Of a DNA stretch of 36,731 bases, positions 16,589 through 25,500 are shown in pieces. The notes beneath the pieces were generated by a model. The model had not been told where the DNA came from and did no database searches. It saw nothing but the letters and a program-made list of their open reading frames with translations. The DNA is from Balneolaceae bacterium. Its GTDB lineage: Bacteria; Bacteroidota; Rhodothermia; Balneolales; Balneolaceae. Each line of letters begins with the position of its first letter. The stretch's first letter is position 1. A program made the translations under genes and the position numbers. The stretch spans positions 1 to 36,731 of the forward strand of contig SLLL01000236.1 of the NCBI GenBank assembly GCA_007134085.1, in the 5' to 3' direction.

Positions 16589-17509
16589 ATGTATTTGCTG
16601 TTTTCACTACTATTTTTCGCTTCAATGTTTAGTGATCAAACTGAGGGAGGAGAAACCTACCCTGAATACAATTCAGCATTCGAGATAAAACTTAATGACG
16701 GTATCGAAGCATTTTACAATACTGACTGGGTAGAAGCACGGAGTATTTTCAGAAGCATGAAAGACCAATGGCCTGATGACCCACGCCCTCATTTTTTTGA
16801 ATCGATGATGCCGTTTCTCGAGTATTTTTTCGTGGACCAAAGCAGTGAACTGGCTAATGAATTTCTGGAGAAATCTGAGATTGCAGTAAAACTTAGTGAA
16901 AAACGCCTGAGTGCCTCGCCAAGTGATACAACAATGGTACTGATGCTAAGCGGGCTACATGGTTACAGAGGACTTGTTGCTGCCGGGCAAAGTAATCACA
17001 GAGTGGCATTGAGCAGTGGGCTAACCGGTTTTAATTATACCCGCCGGCTACTTTCAATGGATTCAACCAGGCCAGATGCCCGCATCGGCCGTGGAATGTT
17101 TTATTACATGGTTGGAAGCATACCCAGCGGAATGAGGTGGGCTTCAAACATGGTGGGCCTGAGAGCGGATATTGATGACGGTTTTAGTGAGCTGAAACTG
17201 GCAGCTGAGAGCGATTCCTACATCAGTAATGATGCTTTAATGATGCTAATGTATCTCTATCATAAAGAGGAGAGGTTACAGGAGGCATTATACTACGCAG
17301 AGATACTAACCAGCCGCTTACCGGATAACGTGATTTTTCTTTATAAAAAAGCAAACATTCACAGTGAGCTTGGCAATATTAACGAAGCGATAAACGTATA
17401 TAGCTCAATTGAAAGGAAGAATAACCCAAGTTTGGCATCAATTACGGGAAAAAGCCAAAAAAATCGAATTGAGCTCGAAAAAAACCTTATCAGAGTAGTA
17501 AATGATTAA
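16589..17509 (+). CDS. Exported TPR-like protein of unknown function
   Basis: A 306-residue protein. The short hydrophobic N-terminus (YLLFSLLFFASMFS) looks like a signal peptide or anchor. The rest is helical with weak tetratricopeptide character: NDGIEAFYNTDWVEARSIFRSM near residues 35-57, EERLQEALYYAEILTSRLPD near 229-248, and NINEAINVYSSI near 268-279. The middle (about 110-200) with RIGRGMFYYMVGSIPSGMRW is not repeat-like and recalls uncharacterised Bacteroidota tetratricopeptide proteins. No catalytic motif is visible. It lies 47 bases before the T9SS-exported lamin-tail protein, so the two may be co-transcribed. Confidence 0.7.
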   Translation: MYLLFSLLFFASMFSDQTEGGETYPEYNSAFEIKLNDGIEAFYNTDWVEARSIFRSMKDQWPDDPRPHFFESMMPFLEYFFVDQSSELANEFLEKSEIAVKLSEKRLSASPSDTTMVLMLSGLHGYRGLVAAGQSNHRVALSSGLTGFNYTRRLLSMDSTRPDARIGRGMFYYMVGSIPSGMRWASNMVGLRADIDDGFSELKLAAESDSYISNDALMMLMYLYHKEERLQEALYYAEILTSRLPDNVIFLYKKANIHSELGNINEAINVYSSIERKNNPSLASITGKSQKNRIELEKNLIRVVND

Positions 17510-17556
17510 ATAATTTATCACATTACTCTTTAAGTCTTTATCGCATCGAAGCGCCT

Positions 17557-20010
17557 ATGAGAACACCGTTACAAGCAAAAATTTTTCACTGCCTCTCTTT
17601 TCTCTTTGCAATAGTCTTTGCTTGCTTAACAGGTGTGTTACAAGCGCAGGTTCTTCTTCAGGATGATTCTGCCATAGATATACGCTTCACTACCGGCTCA
17701 TCACAGTTTACGCAAACTTCATTAATATATTCTCTCCAAGATATTGGCCAAATCTTTGGTGAAGGCCTGGAATTTCAGAATGCAGGCTGGCTTGATGTTG
17801 AATTGAGCCAAAACAATAACTCCGGTTACTACTTACAAAGAGACGGCCAACAGGTAGCTGCTGGTTCTTTGAATATTGCGGGTTCAGAAAACCTGACTTT
17901 CTTTGGTTTGACAATGAAGAATGACAGTGATTACAATTTCTCTGAGATTTTTGCTGCCTTCGATATGGAATACAATAAGACTGACTTCAATAGTCATTAT
18001 AATCTTGGTTTGAAGTATCGGGTGAATAATTCTGAATGGCAGCCGATTAATAGTGCCGGTTTTTCCACAAAAAATCTTGATGCTGGTGATGAGGCATGGA
18101 ATTCTCTCTCCATACAATTAAATATCGACGACATTTTCCTTAGGAATGGAGACGAGATTGATCTTGTATGGTTTTTTGAGGATGTAGATACTGTAGAAGA
18201 AGTTATTCCTTTGCTAATGAGCAGTATAGAGGTAGAGGCAAGGAAAAGCAGCCACCGTACGATTGAACGTGGGTCGGTAATAATTACGGAAATTATGCCT
18301 GTATTTTCATTCGACGGACAGAGGTTTGAATACATTGAGCTTTATAACCCAGCGAATGAACCGTTGAACCTTAGGGGTGTAGAAGTAAGGAGCCCATCCG
18401 GTTCGCATGTAATACAAAGGGAGGTAACGATTGATCCGTATGAAATCCTTGTTTTATCGAATATGGATATTTCTGACCTGCCAACCGTTGATAATATCTA
18501 TATCTACAGAGGCTCTTTGATACCTACGGGTGGCAGAATTGAGTTTGTATTCAACTCATCTGTCTTGGCAAGTGCAACCTATAATAATACCGAACCCGGA
18601 GTAGCTCTATATCTGGACAGTGCTGTTAATGCATTTGATGGTTATACAAGTATGCGAAACCTTCAGCCATCCGATCAGGTAATTTATGGTGAGATAATGG
18701 GAAGCCCTGGGCGGCTTTCCGGTACAATTGGCCTGTACAGAAATACTATTTCAGAACCAGGTTGGCACCTGATACGCATTCCGGGATATATCAACCCAAG
18801 GCTGAGTAGAAACCAAGACGTCACATTTTTTGAAATGAACGGGGAGCGGATTCAGGCAGAAGATATTGTACCATATCAGCCGGTATTTATGTACAAACCC
18901 GACAGAAATCCATTTACCATTTTTGCCGAGGAAGATGTGCGCTTTAGGCAGGAATCTACAACACCTACAGAACCGTTCGTTTTTCCTGAGCTTAATTTAA
19001 TTGCTCCAACATATTGGGAGAGTGAGTTTTTGAACTCTCCAATGAAAACAGTTTGGGATGTTCGCAGAGGTGCGTTCTCAACGAAATTTTCTGATGAAAT
19101 AGCAGAAGATAAGTGGACACCGGTTTTTGTAAATACATCTGAATACCGCTCCGTCCCAAATATCTCAGCAAGCCATCATGTGATTTTCGACAGATACATA
19201 CCTATAAGATTGAGTGAAGGAAGCAGAAATCAGAAAAGGCAGCTTGATACAGCGATTCTTGGGTTTATAGAACAACCATCTACAGGTGAAATTATTCGAT
19301 ACGGCCTACCTAAGCTTACAACCAAACTGCCTTTGATTGGGCCAGAAAATTCTAACAAATTATTTTTAGCTTCAGATAAATCCGTACACCGCACCAATTC
19401 ATTTATGCATCTTCCATACAATATAAATGAAAGTTACCGTATAGGGATTGGTACTGATTTAGTGATGCAATCTGCCAATATGTTTCTGGAGTGGTCTATA
19501 CCCGATGCTATTCCTGAAGAGTGGATCATTACCCTGGAAGACAGGCAAACGGGCACACTTACAAATATGCGTGAAGAAAGTTCGTATAGATTCAGAAGTA
19601 CAGGCAGGGAGCAGGAAGTAATTGACAGAAGAGAAATTGTAAAAACTAATGTGTCTGTCTTCGAAAATGATGAAGGCTACAGATTTTATATGATTGTTGA
19701 GCCTTTTGAAGCTATTGCGGAGAAGGAAAAGACTTTCGATGTGCCGGGCAGTATTGAGTTAAGGCCAAACTACCCGAACCCGTTTAACCCATCTACCAAT
19801 ATCAGTTTTTATCTGCCTGAAGAGCGGCCTGTCCGTCTTGGTATTATTAACATTGTGGGGCAGCAAGTAGCACTTCTTATGGACGATACAATTCAGCCAG
19901 GTGAACATTCTGTAGTTTGGAATGCTGCAAATAACCCAAGTGGCATTTACATTGTTCAGCTCGAAACAGGTAATAGAACGCTTACAAGAAAAATTACTTT
20001 AATAAAGTAA
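17557..20010 (+). CDS. Secreted lamin-tail-domain protein with T9SS C-terminal sorting domain
   Basis: An 817-residue exported protein. A signal peptide (FLFAIVFACLTGVLQAQ) is cleaved near residue 31. A lamin-tail (LTD) domain starts at about residue 238 with SVIITEIMPVF, then FEYIELYNPANEPLNLRGVEV, and ends near 345. The C-terminal about 80 residues begin ELRPNYPNPFNPSTNISFYL and end GNRTLTRKITLIK, a type A T9SS sorting domain of the kind seen in Balneolota, Ignavibacteria and Rhodothermota. The protein is therefore exported across the outer membrane and attached to or released from the cell surface. The N-terminal 240 residues and the middle section (about 345-730) match nothing I can name. 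LTD domains often bind surfaces or DNA, but no function can be claimed here. Confidence 0.88.
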   Translation: MRTPLQAKIFHCLSFLFAIVFACLTGVLQAQVLLQDDSAIDIRFTTGSSQFTQTSLIYSLQDIGQIFGEGLEFQNAGWLDVELSQNNNSGYYLQRDGQQVAAGSLNIAGSENLTFFGLTMKNDSDYNFSEIFAAFDMEYNKTDFNSHYNLGLKYRVNNSEWQPINSAGFSTKNLDAGDEAWNSLSIQLNIDDIFLRNGDEIDLVWFFEDVDTVEEVIPLLMSSIEVEARKSSHRTIERGSVIITEIMPVFSFDGQRFEYIELYNPANEPLNLRGVEVRSPSGSHVIQREVTIDPYEILVLSNMDISDLPTVDNIYIYRGSLIPTGGRIEFVFNSSVLASATYNNTEPGVALYLDSAVNAFDGYTSMRNLQPSDQVIYGEIMGSPGRLSGTIGLYRNTISEPGWHLIRIPGYINPRLSRNQDVTFFEMNGERIQAEDIVPYQPVFMYKPDRNPFTIFAEEDVRFRQESTTPTEPFVFPELNLIAPTYWESEFLNSPMKTVWDVRRGAFSTKFSDEIAEDKWTPVFVNTSEYRSVPNISASHHVIFDRYIPIRLSEGSRNQKRQLDTAILGFIEQPSTGEIIRYGLPKLTTKLPLIGPENSNKLFLASDKSVHRTNSFMHLPYNINESYRIGIGTDLVMQSANMFLEWSIPDAIPEEWIITLEDRQTGTLTNMREESSYRFRSTGREQEVIDRREIVKTNVSVFENDEGYRFYMIVEPFEAIAEKEKTFDVPGSIELRPNYPNPFNPSTNISFYLPEERPVRLGIINIVGQQVALLMDDTIQPGEHSVVWNAANNPSGIYIVQLETGNRTLTRKITLIK

Positions 20011-20061
20011 TGTATCATCCTCACGGCTCAATCATAACTAAACCAACTATTCAAAATACAC

Positions 20062-20883
20062 ATGATACATTTTAAGACAGTTTTGGATACCGATGTGCCG
20101 GAAATAGGCCTCGGTACTTATAGATTGTACGGTAAAGAGTGTAAACAGATTGTTAGAGAGGCTTTGGAAATTGGCTATCGCCATATTGATACTGCACAAA
20201 TTTATAGAAATGAGAAGGAGGTTGGAGATGCCATTCACGCTTCCGGTATAGATAGGGAGGAGATCTTTTTAACCACAAAAATATGGCATACAAACCTCGA
20301 TCACGATGATGTTCTGAATTCGGTTGAAGAGAGCCTGAGAGATTTACGAATCCCTTACGTTGACCTACTCTTAATTCACTGGCCAAATGATCAGTATTCG
20401 CTGTTGCAAACCTTTGAAGCGATGCTTGCACTCCGTGATCAGGGCAAGGCTCTGAACATCGGGATAAGCAACTTTCCGCTTTCACTAACCCAAACAGTTG
20501 TTGAGGATTTGCGTATACCTATCCTTACGAACCAAGTAGAGTTTCATCCATTTTTGGAGCAATTTAACCTACTCGATTACAGCTATGAAAAAGAGTTTTT
20601 GGTAACTGCATACAGCCCGCTTGCGCAAGGCAAAGTCTGTGAAAACGATACCCTCACTAAAATCGCCGCTGAATACGGAAAGACACCCGCACAAATTGCG
20701 CTTCGCTGGCTAATTGAGCAAGAAAATGTTGTAGCTATTCCAAAAGCGTCCTCTGTAGAGCACCTAAATGAAAATCTTGACATCTACGATTTTGAACTAT
20801 CCGATGAGCACTTTGAGCAGATTGATGCCCTAGATAAATCGATTCGTATTGTAAACCCAACCTTTGCTCCTGACTGGGATTAA
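20062..20883 (+). CDS. Aldo/keto reductase
   Basis: A 273-residue NADPH-dependent reductase of carbonyl compounds with the (beta/alpha)8 barrel of the AKR superfamily. The catalytic tetrad is D43, Y48, K73 and H106, in GYRHIDTAQIYRNE, TTKIWHTN and LLIHWPND. NIGISNFPLSLTQ and QVEFHPFLEQ are the usual substrate-pocket strands, and IPKASSVEHLNENL binds the NADPH 2'-phosphate. The compact size and 2,5-diketo-D-gluconate reductase-like sequence suggest the AKR5 group, but substrates in that group are broad. It is a single gene, 51 bases after the lamin-tail protein. A weak hairpin (20888-20905) follows. Confidence 0.92.
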   Translation: MIHFKTVLDTDVPEIGLGTYRLYGKECKQIVREALEIGYRHIDTAQIYRNEKEVGDAIHASGIDREEIFLTTKIWHTNLDHDDVLNSVEESLRDLRIPYVDLLLIHWPNDQYSLLQTFEAMLALRDQGKALNIGISNFPLSLTQTVVEDLRIPILTNQVEFHPFLEQFNLLDYSYEKEFLVTAYSPLAQGKVCENDTLTKIAAEYGKTPAQIALRWLIEQENVVAIPKASSVEHLNENLDIYDFELSDEHFEQIDALDKSIRIVNPTFAPDWD

Positions 20884-20887
20884 ACCG

Positions 20888-20905
20888 CAGGAACGATCTT
20901 TCCTG
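20888..20905 (+). terminator. Weak hairpin after the aldo/keto reductase
   Basis: CAGGAA (20888-20893) and TTCCTG (20900-20905) form a 6-bp stem, 5 bases past the stop codon, followed only by TTTG. It may be a weak terminator. Confidence 0.35.
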
Positions 20906-20981
20906 TTTGCGTATTGAATAGCATAGAAGGTAAACGATACTAATTGTTTACAAAGTTAATTTAACCCAACACCTCTATTCT

Positions 20982-21158
20982 ATGTTAAATACTTCGGACT
21001 ATTTTATCCTTTCTGCGGCAATCATTTCCATGATTTTATCAATTGTACTTTGGTTCACTATTGACCAAAATGCTGGATTATTTGTGGGAATATGGGTTCC
21101 CTCAATTCTTGGTTTCGGCGCCTATTTCAAAATCCTCAAATACGGTGGCAGGGCATGA
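20982..21158 (+). CDS. Small two-helix membrane protein (58 residues)
   Basis: The ATG at 20982 opens a 58-residue frame, MLNTSDYFILSAAI... to ...ILKYGGRA. It has two hydrophobic segments, about 8-26 (FILSAAIISMILSIVLWFT) and about 31-50 (AGLFVGIWVPSILGFGAYF). The sequence resembles short conserved membrane proteins found in many Bacteroidota, but I cannot name the family. Its stop overlaps the ATG of the next small gene (ATGA, 21155-21158), good evidence that both are real and translated together. Confidence 0.7.
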   Translation: MLNTSDYFILSAAIISMILSIVLWFTIDQNAGLFVGIWVPSILGFGAYFKILKYGGRA

Positions 21159-21307
21159 ATATCCCATTTATTTTTACATCCGGTATAATAGTAGTGATTC
21201 TCTTTATGATTGGATTGATCTACACATTCAAAGAGTTTAAAATAATGCAGGAAAACCCAGAGAAATATCGAAGAGATCGTTCGGACGAACCCAAAGTAAT
21301 AAAATGA
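21155..21307 (+). CDS. Small single-pass membrane protein (50 residues)
   Basis: This 50-residue frame starts at the ATG overlapping the stop of the preceding gene. It has one membrane segment at about residues 4-24 (PFIFTSGIIVVILFMIGLIYT) and a charged C-terminal tail, EFKIMQENPEKYRRDRSDEP. A longer in-frame start at 21092 would overlap the upstream gene by 67 bases in another frame, so 21155 is preferred. No family is recognised. A topology with a short outer N-terminus and a cytoplasmic charged tail is likely. Confidence 0.6.
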   Translation: MNIPFIFTSGIIVVILFMIGLIYTFKEFKIMQENPEKYRRDRSDEPKVIK

Positions 21308-21360
21308 GGAAGTCAGGTATTCTTTATTTTTCTAGCCTGATGTATAATTTTCTTACTTCC
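21308..21360. terminator. Nested hairpin between convergent genes
   Basis: GGAAGT (21308-21313) can pair with ACTTCC (21355-21360), and TCAGG (21313-21317) with CCTGA (21336-21340), across an AT-rich loop containing T-rich stretches. It lies between the small membrane genes and the end of the thioesterase and probably serves both. Stems are short, so confidence is modest. Confidence 0.4.
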
Positions 21361-22102
21361 ATTTGGAACGAGCTATCGCTAATTCATTTCCATTTTCACT
21401 ATTTGTTATAGAGTGGCTTATGATTTCTTCATCGCCATTGTATTCAACTGAGTAATTCACATAAATAGTATCATTTTTAGTTGCTTCTGCGATGAATTGA
21501 ATTTGAAAGTCATAGCATATTTTGTCTGATAAACTTTCATCATCTATATACCCTGTAAGCCACCTTATATATGCTACGTTGTTGGGGTGATTATTCAAAT
21601 CTAAATCGTAGCTGCTAACCGTGGTTATAAATTTTTGCTTACCATTCACAGGTGGGTTAAGATTACCAGCAGGTTTTAAAACATGAGAGCCGGCTTGCTG
21701 CCCAAAATTTGAAATACTCTTTGGAAGTTTTACGGCTCTTCTTTTTTTGATGTCTAACACTATCCATTGGCTTACTCCAAGTGCTAACACGTTTTTATTT
21801 TCATCTACCAACTTATAGTCTCTGAAAGCCTTGAAGCCATCACCTACAGAAGGCCAGGTTTGTATGGTAACTTTTTCCCAGCGTTTGGGATATTTTATTA
21901 CTTCAACATTCATTTTGTAAAGCACCCAGGTTAACCCTTTTTTGTGCAGGTCTTTGATATCAAATTGTAGCTTTTGTGCATGCAGGCCCGCTGCTTCCTG
22001 AAAATAATTGCACAAAACCGGCAGGTTGATGGATGAGTTCTGATCTACTTCATATGAACGCACTATGAAAGATTTCTCAAAATTATGATTGATAATACAC
22101 AT
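21353..22102 (-). CDS. Acyl-ACP thioesterase (FatA/FatB-like)
   Basis: Hydrolyses acyl-acyl carrier protein to free fatty acid. The 249-residue protein has two hotdog domains in tandem, as in plant and bacterial acyl-ACP thioesterases. The first, about 7-135, contains SYEVDQNSSINLPVLCNYFQ and LYKMNVEVIKYPKRWE. The second carries the catalytic D168-x-N170-x-H172 motif in YDLDLNNHPNNVAY. The motif occurs only in the second domain, as in the family. Such proteins in Bacteroidota probably recycle acyl-ACP or adjust membrane lipids. The start MCIINHNFEKSF is the only good one; the protein is transcribed away from nrdJ and shares its upstream region. Confidence 0.9.
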   Translation of the reverse strand: MCIINHNFEKSFIVRSYEVDQNSSINLPVLCNYFQEAAGLHAQKLQFDIKDLHKKGLTWVLYKMNVEVIKYPKRWEKVTIQTWPSVGDGFKAFRDYKLVDENKNVLALGVSQWIVLDIKKRRAVKLPKSISNFGQQAGSHVLKPAGNLNPPVNGKQKFITTVSSYDLDLNNHPNNVAYIRWLTGYIDDESLSDKICYDFQIQFIAEATKNDTIYVNYSVEYNGDEEIISHSITNSENGNELAIARSKWK

Positions 22103-22178
22103 GAAAAATGATAGTTATAAATTTCGAAATAAAATTAAATAAATTGATTAACAAATTTATTTCATATCGTAAATCTAC

Positions 22179-22207
22179 TTTTTTAGGAGGTGTATGTTCC
22201 TAAAAAA
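22179..22207. promoter_or_regulatory. Perfect inverted repeat (operator candidate) in divergent region
   Basis: TTTTTTAGGA (22179-22188) and TCCTAAAAAA (22198-22207) are perfect 10-base complements around a 9-base spacer. It lies 77 bases upstream of the thioesterase start. It is a candidate operator for the thioesterase or for nrdJ. The regulator is unknown. Confidence 0.45.
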
Positions 22208-22250
22208 TGGGTTTGATAAAAAAGTGTATTTAACTTCGAACATTTCTAAA

Positions 22251-22462
22251 TGTGGATAACTTATTGATTGTGTGGATAACTTCAAATATCTGCTAATGCT
22301 ATGCTTTTGGGGCATTTTTATCCACATAGGTAATTATCGGCACAAAAATTGTAATAAAATTTAGGACAAAAAAAGTGAAAAGTTTTTTCCAGAAAATATA
22401 GGATTAGTTTCTTGTCAAAGTTAAAAATTTAATTGTGGATAACTAACGCTATTTGTGGAAAA
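22251..22462. promoter_or_regulatory. Cluster of DnaA boxes upstream of nrdJ
   Basis: Four perfect matches to the DnaA box TTATCCACA: inverse orientation at 22251-22259, 22271-22279 and 22434-22442, and direct at 22318-22326. A fifth, TGTGGAAAA at 22454-22462, has one mismatch. The first two are exactly 20 bases apart and followed by the same ACTT-like sequence. The last lies 150 bases before the nrdJ start. Direct DnaA control of ribonucleotide reductase is established for E. coli nrdAB; here it is inferred. Confidence 0.75.
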
Positions 22463-22578
22463 GTAATTGAATTTTTTCTTGCTGTCTCTCTCTTGCTCAA
22501 ATATATTACGTGGCACGATAAGGGTATTCTATCACTAACATTAAACTCATCACCAGACAAACTTAAGTCACCCACAAC

Positions 22579-22583
22579 AGGAG
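22579..22583 (+). promoter_or_regulatory. Ribosome-binding site of nrdJ
   Basis: AGGAG lies 8 bases before the ATG at 22592. Most genes in the window lack a clear Shine-Dalgarno sequence, so this one decides the nrdJ start over the in-frame ATG at 22433. Confidence 0.75.
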
Positions 22584-22591
22584 ATTATTTT

Positions 22592-25500
22592 ATGCAATTT
22601 AGCCGTCTATACACGCAGAAAAATTGGAAAACGCCGTACGATGACATCACCTTTGAAACACGCAGGTCTGAGATAAAGAATCCAGACGGATCAAGAATTT
22701 TTGAGATGGAAAATGTAGTTGTTCCTTCTACATGGTCTCAGGTAGCAACAGATATTATCGCACAGAAATATTTCAGAAAAGCTGGTGTACCGGCTAAGCT
22801 TAAAAAAGTTGCAGAGAAAGGTGTTCCTGTTTGGCTGCAACGGTCAGTAGCTGATGATAAAGAATTGAAAAAGCTTCCCGAAAATGAAAGATATTCGCAC
22901 GAGATTGATAGCCGGCAGGTTTTTCACCGTCTTGCCGGTTGCTGGACATATTGGGGCTGGAAGCACGATTATTTCAATTCTGAAGATGATGCAAAAGCTT
23001 TTTATTCTGAGCTTTGCAATATGCTTGCCAATCAAATGGCAGCCCCTAATAGCCCACAGTGGTTCAATACAGGCCTTCACTGGGCATATGGCATTAATGG
23101 CCCGGCCCAAGGCCACTACTATGTAGATGCTGAAACAGGAAAACTTACAAAGTCGAAAGATGCATACACTCATCCGCAGCCTCACGCATGCTTTATCCAA
23201 AGCATAGATGATGACTTGGTAAATGAAGGCGGTATTATGGATCTCTGGGTTCGTGAAGCCCGTCTTTTTAAGTATGGTTCCGGAACCGGTTCCAATTTCT
23301 CCGAGCTTCGTGGGGCGGGAGAGTCCCTCAGTGGGGGGGGAAGGTCGTCCGGCCTGATGAGTTTCCTTAAAATTGGAGACAGGGCAGCGGGAGCTATAAA
23401 ATCGGGCGGCACAACCAGAAGAGCCGCTAAAATGGTGACGCTTGACCTCGATCACCCCGATATCGAAGAGTATATAAACTGGAAGGTACGGGAAGAGCAG
23501 AAAGTAGCTGCAATCGTTGCAGGATCAAAAATCACTCAAAAGCATCTCAAAAAGATCATTCAGCTCTGCCAGAAGCCCGTAGAGATTGATGGAAAATCAT
23601 ATAACGGTGCTGTAAGCCGCGATCCCATCAAAAATAAAGAGCTCGGAAAGACAATTAAAGAAGCCAAGCGCGATCAGGTACCACTAAACTATATTGAACG
23701 CGTAATTCAGCTTGCATCACAAGGCTTTACTGATATTGAGTTTGATACGTATGATACTGACTGGAACTCAGAAGCCTACATGACTGTAAGTGGGCAGAAT
23801 TCTAACAACTCCGTCCGCATTCCAAACAGTTTTATGAAAGCTGTGATGGATGATGGCGACTGGAACCTGATAGGCAGAATTGAGAAACGAAATGCACGCA
23901 TAGAAGGCAGAGAGCCGAAGCCTATGCAGACACTGAAGGCACGGGATTTATGGGACCAGATTAGTTATGCAGCATGGTCCTGTGCCGATCCTGGTACACA
24001 GTACCACGATACCATCAACGAGTGGCATACATGCCCGGAAGATGGAGAAATCAAAGCGAGTAATCCGTGCTCGGAATACATGTTCCTTGATAACACAGCT
24101 TGTAACCTTGCGTCTCTCAATCTGATGAAGTTCTTCAAGGACGAGGCATGCAGCGAGTTCGATGTGGAATCAATAAGGCATGCATCCAGAATATGGACAA
24201 CTGTTCTTGAAATATCAGTTTTGATGGCACAGTTTCCATCAAAGGAGATTGCAGAACTTTCGTATTTGTTCCGTACGCTTGGTTTAGGTTACGCAAATAT
24301 CGGTGCTGCATTAATGGTACTGGGTGTTCCTTACGATAGTGAAGAGGGATGCGCCATTGCCGGTGCATTAACGGCTATTATGCATATGAAAGCATATGCT
24401 ACGAGTGCTGAGCTCGCTAAAGAACTTGGTGCATTTGAGGGTTACGAACGAAACAAAGAGCACATGCTCAAAGTGATGCGAAATCACAAGCGCGCTGCTT
24501 ATAGTGTGCCAGAAAAAGAGTATGAAGGTTTAACGATTGCTCCAATGGGAATCAGTGAAGATTTCTGCCCGGACTATTTGCTTAAAGCAGCCAGGGAAGA
24601 CTCTGATGCCGCAGTTACTTTAGGCGAAAAACATGGTTATAGAAACGCACAGGTAACCGTTATTGCCCCAACGGGAACTATTGGTTTGGTGATGGATTGC
24701 GATACCACCGGTATTGAGCCCGACTTTGCACTTGTTAAGTTCAAGAAGCTTGCCGGCGGTGGATATTTTAAGATCATCAATCAAAGTGTACCGTTAGCGC
24801 TTAAGAATCTTGGTTACTCTGAAAGTGAAATCAATGCAATTATCCGGTATGCTAAAGGGGCTGGAAGCCTGGATGGATGTCCGCATATCAATAAGGATAA
24901 TCTTGCTGAAAAAGGGTTTACAAAGGAGAAACTTGATGCGATAGAATCTGCACTGCCGGGCAGCTTTGACATCAAATTTGCGTTTAATCACTGGACTCTT
25001 GGTGAAGAGTTCTGTAAAGATACACTTGGAATAACGGAGCAGCAGCTATCAGATCACAGTTTTGATATGCTTCGGTTCCTGGGCTTCTCGCGTGAGCAGA
25101 TTCAGGAAGCCAATGATTATGTGTGTGGCACAATGACTGTAGAAGGCGCACCATTTTTGAAAGAGGAGCATTTGCCAGTGTTTGATTGCGCGAATAAGTG
25201 TGGCCGTATTGGTACACGGTACATCTCAGCTGAAGGCCACATCAATATGATGGCAGCTGCACAACCTTTCATTTCAGGTGCAATATCCAAAACAATTAAT
25301 CTCCCTAACGAAGCAACTGTGGAAGATTTTAAAGATGCATATATGCTTTCATGGCAGAAGATGCTTAAAGCAAATGCCCTTTATCGTGATGGTTCAAAAT
25401 TAAGCCAGCCGTTGAACTCAATGAGCGATGTACTCGAAGAACTGGAAGATGAGAATGAAGAGATGGCTATTGCGCAGGATCGAATTGTGCAAACTGCCGA

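Larger units (their letters stand above)
22103..22591. other. 489-base intergenic region between fatA-like gene and nrdJ
   Basis: Strongly AT-rich in its first part (22124-22170). It holds a perfect inverted repeat at 22179-22207, four perfect DnaA boxes between 22251 and 22442 plus a near-match at 22454-22462, and an nrdJ ribosome-binding site. No credible gene is present; an open frame extending nrdJ upstream to 22433 runs through a DnaA box and lacks a ribosome-binding site. I see no NrdR box or cobalamin-riboswitch B12 box. Confidence 0.8.

Noticed and set aside
21092-21154. Longer start for the 50-residue membrane protein
   Set aside because: It would overlap the first small gene by 67 bases in another frame and add a polar, unconvincing N-terminus; the ATGA overlap start is preferred.
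22433-22591. In-frame upstream extension of nrdJ to the ATG at 22433
   Set aside because: It runs through a perfect DnaA box, has no ribosome-binding site, and encodes a hydrophobic stretch unlike the family; AGGAG precedes the ATG at 22592.
22103-22591. Region as the chromosomal replication origin
   Set aside because: DnaA boxes and an AT-rich tract fit, but no dnaA, dnaN, gidA or similar gene is near and I cannot compute skew; kept only as an alternative to nrdJ control.
22103-22591. Cobalamin riboswitch upstream of the B12-dependent reductase
   Set aside because: No B12 box (GCCACTG-like) or the expected surrounding stems are visible.
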